DNA of 64,000 bases, from contig JASHNR010000001.1 in NCBI GenBank assembly GCA_030041535.1, positions 38,109 to 102,108 on the forward strand, in the 5' to 3' direction. The stretch's first letter is position 1. Every line of letters begins with the position of its first letter. Shown piece after piece: positions 28,664-37,424 of the stretch. The position numbers and the translations under genes are program-made. The notes beneath the pieces are model-generated. The model ran no database searches. It was given only the letters and a program-made list of their open reading frames with translations, and was not told where the DNA came from. This DNA comes from Nitrosopumilaceae archaeon (GTDB lineage: Archaea; Thermoproteota; Nitrososphaeria; Nitrososphaerales; Nitrosopumilaceae).

Positions 28664-28978
28664 ATGGATGGTAAAAAGATGTGGCGTCTAGTACTACAAT
28701 TTAAGAAAGATGACAAGATAGGTAAAGCACTGCTAAGAAATGAAGTTTTGAACATTCTAAAGAAAGGAGAGATTTCAGGTGCAACCGAGTGGATCGGACT
28801 AGGGGGATATGGTAAACATGGAACATATTATGCTCAAATAGAAGGAATGCAGTTTAACGCTCCATGCATTATCGAGACAATAGATGAATTTGAAAAATTC
28901 CGAGTTATACTTCCAATGTTAAAAGAGATAATAAATGATCATGGAATTATTACACTTCATGAGGTTCTAGTAATCTGA
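28664..28978 (+). CDS. DUF190 family protein
   Basis: ISGATEWIGLGGYGKHGTYYAQIEG; paralogue of 36992..37306. Confidence 0.85.
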   Translation: MDGKKMWRLVLQFKKDDKIGKALLRNEVLNILKKGEISGATEWIGLGGYGKHGTYYAQIEGMQFNAPCIIETIDEFEKFRVILPMLKEIINDHGIITLHEVLVI

Positions 28979-29135
28979 TAGGAACTGTAGCTAGATCGAA
29001 TATGGAATAATTTTTGGCATGGTTATGTTTTGATTGGTTTGATGAAACATATCTTTGATCGATCAAGGAACTTAGCCATTCTTGGTTTCACTAAATCCTA
29101 TTCCTGAGAAATATGATTCTACTGGTGCATCTAAC

Positions 29136-29933
29136 TTACTTTAGTTTGTACAATGGATTTTTATTTAATTGTAACAATTCTGGATCAAATCTTAATTTAT
29201 TCTGAATGAGTTTTTTCAAAAATAGATTTAGTTTTTCATAACGTATAAGATATTCACACTTTAACACGGGATTCACTTGTCTTCTAGTAACCCCTATGGA
29301 TATTTCGCTTTCTTCAAAGGCAGTATTGTCATTTTCTGAATCTCCAAGATATAGAATTTGACCTTTGATTTTTAAATCTCTCTTTAATTTTTGTAAAGCT
29401 TTACCCTTATCTGGTTTTGCAGCATAGACATCAAAAAAAGGATGATCTCGATAAGTAATTACGTCTAATCCCTCTTTCATTGATTTTTGTATTAACGGTC
29501 TCATTATATTTTTATAAGAACTCCAATCTTTAGACATGCGCCAATCTACAGTAAAACCAAATAACTCATTTATTGCAGTTCTCTTCTCTTCTAATATGAT
29601 GTTGGGCATATTCTTTGTGAGTGAAAGCGCATGACTCAGTATTGTTTCAAGTAACTGTATCTTATATGCAGGAACCCTTCTTGTGTGTATTTCATCGTCT
29701 ATTTTGTATTCTAATCCGCCCATGCCAGAAATCACTTTGGCAAATTCTATCTTTTGTTCTAGATAGTTAATGGTCTTGGTAGAAATAATGCCAAGAGGAA
29801 TTATTTTTGAAATTCTCCTTAGAGTTTCATATAGTGGTAAGGGAATCAGAGCATTGTCTCTGTTAACATCAAATGGACTTAATGTTCCGTCATAATCTGA
29901 AAATATGGCATCTACATTCAATTCGGTGTGCAT
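29136..29933 (-). CDS. HAD superfamily phosphatase (sucrose/trehalose-phosphatase-like)
   Basis: FSDYDGTLS...LGDSENDNTAFEESEISIGV. Confidence 0.78.
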   Translation of the reverse strand: MHTELNVDAIFSDYDGTLSPFDVNRDNALIPLPLYETLRRISKIIPLGIISTKTINYLEQKIEFAKVISGMGGLEYKIDDEIHTRRVPAYKIQLLETILSHALSLTKNMPNIILEEKRTAINELFGFTVDWRMSKDWSSYKNIMRPLIQKSMKEGLDVITYRDHPFFDVYAAKPDKGKALQKLKRDLKIKGQILYLGDSENDNTAFEESEISIGVTRRQVNPVLKCEYLIRYEKLNLFLKKLIQNKLRFDPELLQLNKNPLYKLK

Positions 29934-30100
29934 TTGTTTTATCGCGGATAAAAACCTGTGTAGTTGATCTAAATGTGTCTAATATTCAGTCTATAAAATG
30001 GCATCTTTGGAAAGCTATGATGATGTTAGCCGTTTACTCACCTAAATTGTGTCTTGAATCTCGATGTCTGCACAAGTTTCATAAGACTTGGATCTATGTA

Positions 30101-31387
30101 TTATGAGAACAAATTGGAAGACATTTGGCTTAATTCTTCTATCTGCATTAGTCTATTGTATTTTGTAATACGTTCTCCACGGGCAGGTGCTCCTGCTTTG
30201 ATTCCGTTTGCTGCAATACCGACAGCAAAATCAGCCAACCAATCATCATTAGTTTCACCAGATCTATGACTTGCTATTACATTCCACGAATCAGAAAAAG
30301 CTACTCGAGCTGCTTCTATAGCTTCAGTCAAGGTCCCTATTTGATTTACTTTGATTATGACTCCATTTGCTGTATGCCTTCTAATTCCTTCGGTAATTCT
30401 TGAGTGGTTTGTTACAAAAATATCATCTCCTATGATGGAGGTTTTCTTGCCTAATTCTTCAGTAATCCTGATAAATGATTCAATATCATCTTCTTGAAAA
30501 GGATCTTCGATGATTTTTATGTGGTATTTGTCGACCAATCGACAGTAATAATTAAGCAACTCTTCAGAATTAACCAGTTTGTTGTCGATACTGTATTTTC
30601 CTTTAGATGAATCAAAAAAGCTAGAAGCAGCACAGTCCATACCTAACACTACATCTTTTCCAATATTGTAACCACATTTCATTATGGCATCAGAAATATG
30701 AGACAATGCCAATTCATCATGGCCAAGCACTGGTGCAAAGCCTCCTTCATCTCCGACATTAATTGCTGATTTGTTTATTTTTGTTGCTAGTATATTTCCT
30801 AATTGATGATAAATTTCTGAACCCATCCTAATTGATTCTTTTACACTTTTTCCTAGACTAACTGGTAATATCATAAATTCTTGTATTGCAAGCCCACTTC
30901 CAGAATGTTTACCACCGTTTATGATGTTCATAAAAGGAATGGGAAACGACGGAGCATGTTCTGTGCCATTGAACATTTCAGAAATATGCTGGTACAGATG
31001 AATTTTCTTTGTTCGTGCTGCTGCCTTTGCACATGCTATGGAAACTGCAGTGGTCGCATTTGCTCCAAATCTTAGTTTTTCAGAGTCACTTGCCTCGATC
31101 ATAATCTTGTCGATCTCATCTTGGTTTGTGTAATCTCTATCTCTTAGCAATGCAGATATCTTTGTGTTTACGTTATCAACTGCGCGCAAAACTCCTTTGC
31201 CAAAGAATCGTTTATTGTCGCCGTCTCTGAGTTCACGAGCTTCATTTTTTCCTGTTGATGCGCCAGAAGGAGATGATGCCACAGATCTAATGCCCGATTC
31301 GGTAATGACTTCTACTTCAATTGTTGGATTTCCTCGGGAATCAAGAATTTCTCGTGCTCGCAATAATTTGATTTTAGCTGTGGTCAC
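30101..31387 (-). CDS. eno: Enolase
   Basis: AREILDSRGNPTIEVEV; NVGDEGGFAP; KVNQIGTLTEAIEA; SHRSGET. Confidence 0.97.
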   Translation of the reverse strand: MTTAKIKLLRAREILDSRGNPTIEVEVITESGIRSVASSPSGASTGKNEARELRDGDNKRFFGKGVLRAVDNVNTKISALLRDRDYTNQDEIDKIMIEASDSEKLRFGANATTAVSIACAKAAARTKKIHLYQHISEMFNGTEHAPSFPIPFMNIINGGKHSGSGLAIQEFMILPVSLGKSVKESIRMGSEIYHQLGNILATKINKSAINVGDEGGFAPVLGHDELALSHISDAIMKCGYNIGKDVVLGMDCAASSFFDSSKGKYSIDNKLVNSEELLNYYCRLVDKYHIKIIEDPFQEDDIESFIRITEELGKKTSIIGDDIFVTNHSRITEGIRRHTANGVIIKVNQIGTLTEAIEAARVAFSDSWNVIASHRSGETNDDWLADFAVGIAANGIKAGAPARGERITKYNRLMQIEELSQMSSNLFS

Positions 31388-31577
31388 GGTTACTCATCTA
31401 AAACTGTATTTTATTGATAATAAACATGTATTTGGTTATATTTTAAACAAGTCAATAATTGTGATACTAGTACAAAATCATCTATTCATTACTTTACATG
31501 TAATAGAGGGAATTGTACAAACCATGTCTTGAGTTGTTACTTCTGTTTGTAGTTAAATGGAAATTTGATTCCATCTT

Positions 31578-31853
31578 TTATCCTCCATTCAAATGCGTTG
31601 CGGCATATCTCTCACGTATATTGGAGTCAAAAGTTGCATTTATCATGTCTCCAACCTTGCCTGTGCATTGACCTATGTTTATGTCAAATCCATCTGATGT
31701 CTCAACGGTACAGCCTGACTGATCCACAAAAACAATCTTTGCTATTTCTGTGGTCTCTTTTGGAATTAAATTCACTCCCATTATAACAACAACTGATATT
31801 CCAACACACAAGGAAACAATACCAGCTGTTATGATAAATCTTTGATGTCTCAT
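31578..31853 (-). CDS. Small membrane-anchored protein, paralogue of 11103..11360
   Basis: FVDQSGCTVETSDGFDINIGQCTGKVGDMINATFDSNIRER. Confidence 0.55.
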   Translation of the reverse strand: MRHQRFIITAGIVSLCVGISVVVIMGVNLIPKETTEIAKIVFVDQSGCTVETSDGFDINIGQCTGKVGDMINATFDSNIRERYAATHLNGG

Positions 31854-32027
31854 AATTTGTCTGTCTTTTTCAGTAGTTCTTTATACGCGTAATCGTTTGT
31901 ATTATGAATAACCTATCAATTTATTTAACTAGATAAAACAAATGCCCTGTGATTAGATCTCATCATCGCACAGCAAAATTTTTTAAAAAAGATTAAAAGT
32001 GAGTATGGCTAATGTTAATGTAGTTTA

Positions 32028-32116
32028 GGCTATGATATTAGCCTTGGAAGAAAATTCCTAAAATGCATCTCATGAGGTGCTAATAATGTCTACCAAAATG
32101 TAAAAAATAGGTAGAC
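32028..32116 (+). promoter_or_regulatory. Fluoride riboswitch-like leader, copy E
   Basis: GGCTATGATATTAGCC..AAAATGCATCTCATGAGGTGCTAATAATGTCTACC..GGTAGACAAAATG. Confidence 0.9.
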
Positions 32117-32119
32117 AAA

Positions 32120-32305
32120 ATGAAAGAACTAGAATCCATAGTAGGCTCATATAGGCAAAATTTGTTATCGTTAAATCAGAGTATCGTTTCACAAATTTTA
32201 GAGTATGATAGAAAACTTCACAGACTAATTTTTGTCCTTTATTGTGTACTCTGGCATCAGCGTTTCAAAGCAATTGTTTTATCAACTTTCAGAAGGAAAA
32301 GATAA
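32120..32305 (+). CDS. 61-aa small ORF directly controlled by leader E
   Basis: MKELESIVGSYRQNLL...; stop/start overlap TAATG with next gene. Confidence 0.55.
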   Translation: MKELESIVGSYRQNLLSLNQSIVSQILEYDRKLHRLIFVLYCVLWHQRFKAIVLSTFRRKR

Positions 32306-32562
32306 TGATAACTGCATACATTCTGCTGACCAATAATGTTGGTTCAGAATTTGAAGTAATTAAAAGAATGAAAAAAGTCTTTGGGAGACATGACCAATCC
32401 ATAGCATATGAGATACAAGGGGTAAATGGTGTTTATGATATAGTTGTAAAAATAGAATGTATCAGCATGAACGATATGAAAAATGTTATAAATGAAATTA
32501 GGAAGATCAATATGATAACCTCAACTGCAACTATGATGGTAAATGAAGAACAAGAGACATGA
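32305..32562 (+). CDS. Stand-alone Lrp/AsnC ligand-binding (RAM) domain, paralogue of 17069..17320
   Basis: GVNGVYDIVVKIECISMNDMKNVINEIRKINMITSTATMMVNEEQET. Confidence 0.8.
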   Translation: MITAYILLTNNVGSEFEVIKRMKKVFGRHDQSIAYEIQGVNGVYDIVVKIECISMNDMKNVINEIRKINMITSTATMMVNEEQET

Positions 32563-32580
32563 GCCGGTGTTTTTCATGAC

Positions 32581-33300
32581 TTGGATCAATCTGAATCTAA
32601 ATACAAAAATTATTGTGAATTTCGGGTTGTGCTACATTGTATGAATATGCAGGCCAATGATATCATACAAAAGTTCTTGGAACGCGTCTCATCCGTTTAT
32701 GGTACTCTAGAGTCACGTGAACAAATTGCTTTGAATGAGGCCAGAATGCTTTGGCTTGCGTGGCGTGGAAACGAAGACTATCTGACTGTACACATTGCAA
32801 GTGAGAAAGGAAAAGAATCTGCATGGCAAATTATACCATACTGCAAGCTCCCATATTTTTTTGATAAATATGAAAGTGTTGAAGCAAGAACTTTTGGTAA
32901 TGATTTTGACGATCATATCGTGACCTTCCTTTATAATTATATTAGAAACGAAATGGACAAGGCCGCAGTAGAACTATATGCAGAACCCAATTATGAAGAG
33001 ATAGGAAATCCATCTGTTCCAGTTCATGTACGTATTGAAGCGATAGATTTGTTTGATAACATAAAATCAAAAAAGATCATAGTTATCAAGTGGCCAAGCA
33101 ACGAAACTCCGGAATTATTTTCAAGAATCTTGGTCTTGTCTGCTACTAGTATAAAAAATTCAAAATTTCCTGGCTTGGAGAAGAAGTTTGATCCAAGACA
33201 GATGGGAGGAAAAGGATTCATGAAATTTATAAAACGAGAGGAGCTCTCAAGTAGGAGAAGACGTAAAAGGTCTCTTATAAGGTGGGTGTTACATGGATGA
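32581..33300 (+). CDS. Conserved hypothetical protein
   Basis: 239-aa ORF downstream of AsnC domain gene; no recognised family. Confidence 0.6.
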   Translation: MDQSESKYKNYCEFRVVLHCMNMQANDIIQKFLERVSSVYGTLESREQIALNEARMLWLAWRGNEDYLTVHIASEKGKESAWQIIPYCKLPYFFDKYESVEARTFGNDFDDHIVTFLYNYIRNEMDKAAVELYAEPNYEEIGNPSVPVHVRIEAIDLFDNIKSKKIIVIKWPSNETPELFSRILVLSATSIKNSKFPGLEKKFDPRQMGGKGFMKFIKREELSSRRRRKRSLIRWVLHG

Positions 33301-33397
33301 GTTGTAGTAATTTTGAACTATTGCAAACATATTATATGTTAACAGTTTTACAACGAAATTTAACAATTAAAATCATGGAAAGAAAATGTGAGAAAAT

Positions 33398-33589
33398 ATG
33401 AAAGGTTTGGAAAAAGCCATGAGAAAACAATATGAATATCATCGCAAAAGTAATGAGGAAAAAGATAAAGCTTTGCGATTCGTACATAACTGGGCCGAAG
33501 AATGGATTGTAAAAATAAATGGCAAATTGACATTAGATGATGAGAAAGAAATACGAAAAATCTTGGAAAAATTGAATTTAAAAATGTGA
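33398..33589 (+). CDS. Small hypothetical protein
   Basis: 63-aa charged ORF. Confidence 0.4.
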   Translation: MKGLEKAMRKQYEYHRKSNEEKDKALRFVHNWAEEWIVKINGKLTLDDEKEIRKILEKLNLKM

Positions 33590-33718
33590 AATGGTTGATG
33601 AAGATATGCTCAAATCACTGTACTAACATGTGAACAAGAAAACTTCAGACGATATTCGGATCTCTTTTTGCCTGACTGTTAGAGTTATAAAGGCATAAAG
33701 AAGTGACAGAAATTAAAC

Positions 33719-33804
33719 GGCTATGACATTAGCCATGGAATATTCCTAAACTGCGTCAGGATTGATGCTGATAATGTCTACCTAATGGAATCTAACAGGT
33801 AGGC
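33719..33804 (+). promoter_or_regulatory. Fluoride riboswitch-like leader, copy F
   Basis: GGCTATGACATTAGCC..AAACTGCGTCAGGATTGATGCTGATAATGTCTACC..GGTAGGC; TATA-like GTTATAAAGG upstream. Confidence 0.9.
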
Positions 33805-33806
33805 AA

Positions 33807-33950
33807 ATGAACATAAAAAATCAAAATGAATCGGATGTAGACTGTCTCTTTAGTGATAATGTTAATTGTATTTTTAATGTTGTAGAAAAAATAAACATTG
33901 AATCAATTTCTACAAATACTCATCTTTCAAAAATCATGGGATTCACATGA
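33807..33950 (+). CDS. 47-aa small ORF directly controlled by leader F
   Basis: Hand translation MNIKNQNESDVDCLFSDNVNCIFNVVEKINIESISTNTHLSKIMGFT; ATGA overlap with TFB start at 33947. Confidence 0.6.
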   Translation: MNIKNQNESDVDCLFSDNVNCIFNVVEKINIESISTNTHLSKIMGFT

Positions 33951-34852
33951 CTCTAATCATAAAAAAAGAACAAGCATGTAACGTGTGTAAGAAAGGAATC
34001 ATTATATCAGATATGGAAATTGGCGAACTAGTTTGTACTAACTGTGGTTTTGTTCTTCTTGAAAAAATGGAAGATCAAAGCCCGGAACGAATAATCACTG
34101 GTGAAGGTTTTAAGACTACAAGAATTGGGTCTTCATATTCGCTTGCAAAGCATGATAACGGGCTTGCGACTGTTATTGGTAATGTAGATCGTGACGCATT
34201 TGGAAGACCGCTTTCAGCTTCTATGAAATACAAGATTGACAGGCTTAGGATGTGGGATACCAGAAGTCAAGTTCATACTACAAAAAGCAGAAATTTTCGT
34301 GCGGCTTTCAGTTTACTTGATCGATTAAGAGATTCACTAGTACTTTCATACATGGTAAACGAAAAAGCGGCACATATCTATAGAGTTGCAGTTGGAAAGG
34401 GGTTAGTTAAAGGAAGAACTATTTCTGACATGATGGCTGCATCTGTTTATGCTGCATGTAGACATACTGAAACACCACGTAGCCTAAAAGAAATTTCAAG
34501 GGGAGCTAATCGAGATAGAAAAACCGTAGCTAAATGTTACAGACTACTCCTCATAGAACTTGATCTAAACATGCCTATAGCAGATCCAATGAAATGTGTA
34601 GCAAAAATTGCAAGCAAGATAGATATGAATGAAAAAATAAAACGTAAAGCACTAGAGATCATCAGACATGCTACTGAAGTAGGTATTGCAGTGGGAAAGG
34701 ATCCAAATGGTTTTGCCGCATCTGCGTTATACCTTTCTTGTGTGATAAGCGGTGTTAGAATAACTCAGAAGAGTGTTGCACAAGCAGCTGGGGTAACCGA
34801 AGTTACTCTAAGAAACAGGTACAAAGGGCTGAAAATAATATGTTTGCAGTAA
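33947..34852 (+). CDS. tfb: Transcription initiation factor TFB (second paralogue)
   Basis: CNVCKKGIIISDMEIGELVCTNCGFVLLEK; DRDAFGRPLS; cyclin repeats. Confidence 0.93.
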   Translation: MTLIIKKEQACNVCKKGIIISDMEIGELVCTNCGFVLLEKMEDQSPERIITGEGFKTTRIGSSYSLAKHDNGLATVIGNVDRDAFGRPLSASMKYKIDRLRMWDTRSQVHTTKSRNFRAAFSLLDRLRDSLVLSYMVNEKAAHIYRVAVGKGLVKGRTISDMMAASVYAACRHTETPRSLKEISRGANRDRKTVAKCYRLLLIELDLNMPIADPMKCVAKIASKIDMNEKIKRKALEIIRHATEVGIAVGKDPNGFAASALYLSCVISGVRITQKSVAQAAGVTEVTLRNRYKGLKIICLQ

Positions 34853-35213
34853 AAAGTAGATACGCCATAACACTCAAGTTTTGAAGAATGAAATTTCTAC
34901 GACAAAGATTCACCGCATTTCAATAATTGGTAAATCTTCAATGAATGCGAAAAGATCCTTTTTCTTGGTTTTTTTCGTTGTCACAATACTGTCGTTTGCA
35001 GTAAATTTTCTAATCGTACTATCAAAGCACCAAAAACTATTTTCATCATGAAATTGGATACTATGTGGGTTCTCTCCTTGCTTCCTCCACCATAGGATCA
35101 TAATTGCCATCATAGTGACAATAATGTGGAAGAGAATATATCGTATCTGAAATTAAATGACGAGATTCGGATCGTAAAAACCTTTAAAGGTGTGGTGTAA
35201 AGATGAGACACTA

Positions 35214-35301
35214 GGCTATGACATTAGCCTTGAAATAAAAAATTCTAAACCGCATCAAATGATGCTAATAATGTCTACCAAAATGTAAAAAATAGGTAGG
35301 C
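35214..35301 (+). promoter_or_regulatory. Fluoride riboswitch-like leader, copy G
   Basis: GGCTATGACATTAGCC..AAACCGCATCAAATGATGCTAATAATGTCTACC..GGTAGGCAAAATG; TATA-like CCTTTAAAGG upstream. Confidence 0.9.
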
Positions 35302-35304
35302 AAA

Positions 35305-36474
35305 ATGATAGACAAAAAACAAAAAATATGTGAAAGCAAGACGTTGTCTTGTTCTTTGGTACTGGTTACAGTCATTATATTTGGCGTGTCTGTTGTACCT
35401 GCACATGCAGTAGAACTAAATGCGATACTTAGCTCTACATCAACTAGTGCACAACCGTCATTTGTATTTGAAAGGTCATATGTGATTGATTATCCAAACG
35501 GGGGAAATCTGGAAAATCTCCTTAGTGGAAAAAATGTCACCATGACTTATCATGTTGATCCATCTGATCCCATGAAGAAAGCATTGATAAACAGTCTTAA
35601 CCAACAAATATCTCAAGGCCTCGGTAGTGCTGCAAACATCACAGATGTTGATATTACATACGAGGCGATGCTATATCCTAGTAATTCCGAGACTCATGTA
35701 GATTATAAGATAACATTTATTCCAACTGTATCAAATTATGTGTTAAGAAAGGCCACAAGTGATAGCGCGGCAATACTTGATGTCCAGTGGATGGGACTTA
35801 CGGTAAATGGTACCATGATGGTGAATATTCCAAACTATGGTCAGTTTGATCTCAACTCGCCAATTGATTTTATAAAAATGCAATCTCCAGAACTTTACAC
35901 ACAGTTACAGGGAACTGCTGCAGGGAATCTATTTGACGATCCATTGATGGCATCAAATGATCTTCTGCTTGATCCGATATCCCAGTGGCAGCATCTGTTT
36001 GACCCAGCCTATACGCTGGTCGATACCAATATTCTTGGATACAAGGGACAAAAAATAGTCATCTCTACATATAGTACTGGCGAGAGCAACATAAGTGAAG
36101 GACGAATGCTTCCAACTGTTAAGAATGCTGATTTGAAATTAGATGTGGATTATCCAGTCAGCTACACCGAAAGAGCAAGCTTGGCCAGTATCCAAATTGA
36201 TGGTTACGTAGCTGTGACAGACATTAACGAAATAGAATATTTTGGCTCAAGCCCGCAGGCGCCTCAAGGCAGCGGTATCTCGTCAACTGGGGATTATCCA
36301 GTCCAAGTGATATATTCAATGGCAGCATTTGGTGTGGTTGTAGCAATAGGGGTGTTTTATTGGAGTAGTAGAGTAACAAAACAAGAAAAAGCAAGAGCAA
36401 ACGAAGTTGTTGGACCTAGTGGTCCTATTCAGTATGAAGAGAGAAAACACTGGGCAGATAGATTTGATCAATAA
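35305..36474 (+). CDS. Secreted/membrane-anchored protein of unknown function under leader G
   Basis: N-terminal signal-like segment (VTVIIFGVSVVPAHAVE), C-terminal TM segment. Confidence 0.75.
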   Translation: MIDKKQKICESKTLSCSLVLVTVIIFGVSVVPAHAVELNAILSSTSTSAQPSFVFERSYVIDYPNGGNLENLLSGKNVTMTYHVDPSDPMKKALINSLNQQISQGLGSAANITDVDITYEAMLYPSNSETHVDYKITFIPTVSNYVLRKATSDSAAILDVQWMGLTVNGTMMVNIPNYGQFDLNSPIDFIKMQSPELYTQLQGTAAGNLFDDPLMASNDLLLDPISQWQHLFDPAYTLVDTNILGYKGQKIVISTYSTGESNISEGRMLPTVKNADLKLDVDYPVSYTERASLASIQIDGYVAVTDINEIEYFGSSPQAPQGSGISSTGDYPVQVIYSMAAFGVVVAIGVFYWSSRVTKQEKARANEVVGPSGPIQYEERKHWADRFDQ

Positions 36475-36605
36475 TAGGATAACTCATTTTTTTAATACTT
36501 TTGGAATTTGATATGTTAAATGAGATCTAGTCTGAGGAGTTTTCTCTATTGCATTGGGAAAACCAAAAATGTAGTTAATTTAAGTAACCAATACACTAGC
36601 CAAAT

Positions 36606-36995
36606 ATGAAAATGATAGAACTGTTATTTCTTGCAGCCGGAGGAACGGCAGGAACTTTCATAAGATATGGTATTACAAAGTCGCCATTATTACTTGGTAC
36701 ATTACCTGTAAATGTATTGCTTGTAAATGTGATTGGAAGTTTTGTTCTTGGTGCATTTGCAGTATTTTCACAGCAATGGAATCTCGATGAAAAATATGCA
36801 TTGCTTATAGCAATAGGATTTTGTGGAGGGCTGACCACCATGTCATCATTTGCGCTTGAAACTTCAAATCTAATTGATAACAAACAATACATGATAGCTG
36901 CAATCAATGTTATGACTAATGTAGGATTGTCACTTGGAGCCATATTTGGCGGCAAGGCTTTAACAAGCGTGATTCTTGAAGGGGGATTTAGATGA
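36606..36995 (+). CDS. crcB: CrcB/Fluc family fluoride channel
   Basis: GGTAGTFIRYGI...TLPVNVLLVNVIGSFVLGAF...GFCGGLTTMSSFALET. Confidence 0.95.
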   Translation: MKMIELLFLAAGGTAGTFIRYGITKSPLLLGTLPVNVLLVNVIGSFVLGAFAVFSQQWNLDEKYALLIAIGFCGGLTTMSSFALETSNLIDNKQYMIAAINVMTNVGLSLGAIFGGKALTSVILEGGFR

Positions 36996-37306
36996 GAACT
37001 CTGGACATGTGGGCGCTTGTGATAAGGATAAAGCGTAATGACACATCCAAAGGAAAACGTGTCCATAATATGATATTGGATATTCTAAAGAAAGAACACA
37101 TTTCTGGTGCTACGGTATGGACCGGAATAGCTGGATATGGCAAGCATGGCAAATCCAATTTTCAGGTAGAGGGAATATCAGTTAACATGCCACTAATAAT
37201 AGAAGCAATAGATGATCTACAAAAAATTGAAAACATACTGCCCGCGATTAAAGAAATTATTGGAGATAATGGTCTTGTCACTGTACATAAAGTGGGCGTA
37301 ATATGA
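36992..37306 (+). CDS. DUF190 family protein
   Basis: ISGATVWTGIAGYGKHGKSNFQVEG; overlaps crcB stop. Confidence 0.88.
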   Translation: MRTLDMWALVIRIKRNDTSKGKRVHNMILDILKKEHISGATVWTGIAGYGKHGKSNFQVEGISVNMPLIIEAIDDLQKIENILPAIKEIIGDNGLVTVHKVGVI

Positions 37307-37424
37307 CTGAGCTTGGAACCAAATAAATCTCGTCTATTTTAATACGCGATATTACTAGATGTCGTAACTATTTTTGATATCCATACACAAGATATTTTAC
37401 TAGTTGTGAATTCTCACAAGTGAA

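Noticed and set aside
31388-31577. Fluoride aptamer upstream of enolase
   Set aside because: Minus-strand sequence upstream of 31387 has no recognisable P1/AAACYGC/pseudoknot pattern.
32090-32108. Conserved AUG in all leaders (AAUAAUGUCUACC) as a regulatory uORF (MSTKM*, MST*, MSTKIKNR*)
   Set aside because: The AUG lies inside the pseudoknot 3' strand of the fluoride aptamer, which explains its conservation; encoded peptides differ after MST, so peptide conservation is not supported.
16270-35301. Dispersed leader as a mobile element or CRISPR-like repeat
   Set aside because: Copies share RNA structure and promoter spacing, have no terminal inverted repeats or target duplications, differ in loops and stems by compensatory changes, and spacing is irregular.
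36480-36605. Fluoride aptamer directly upstream of crcB
   Set aside because: No GGCNAUG...AAACYGC...GCURAU pattern seen in this interval.
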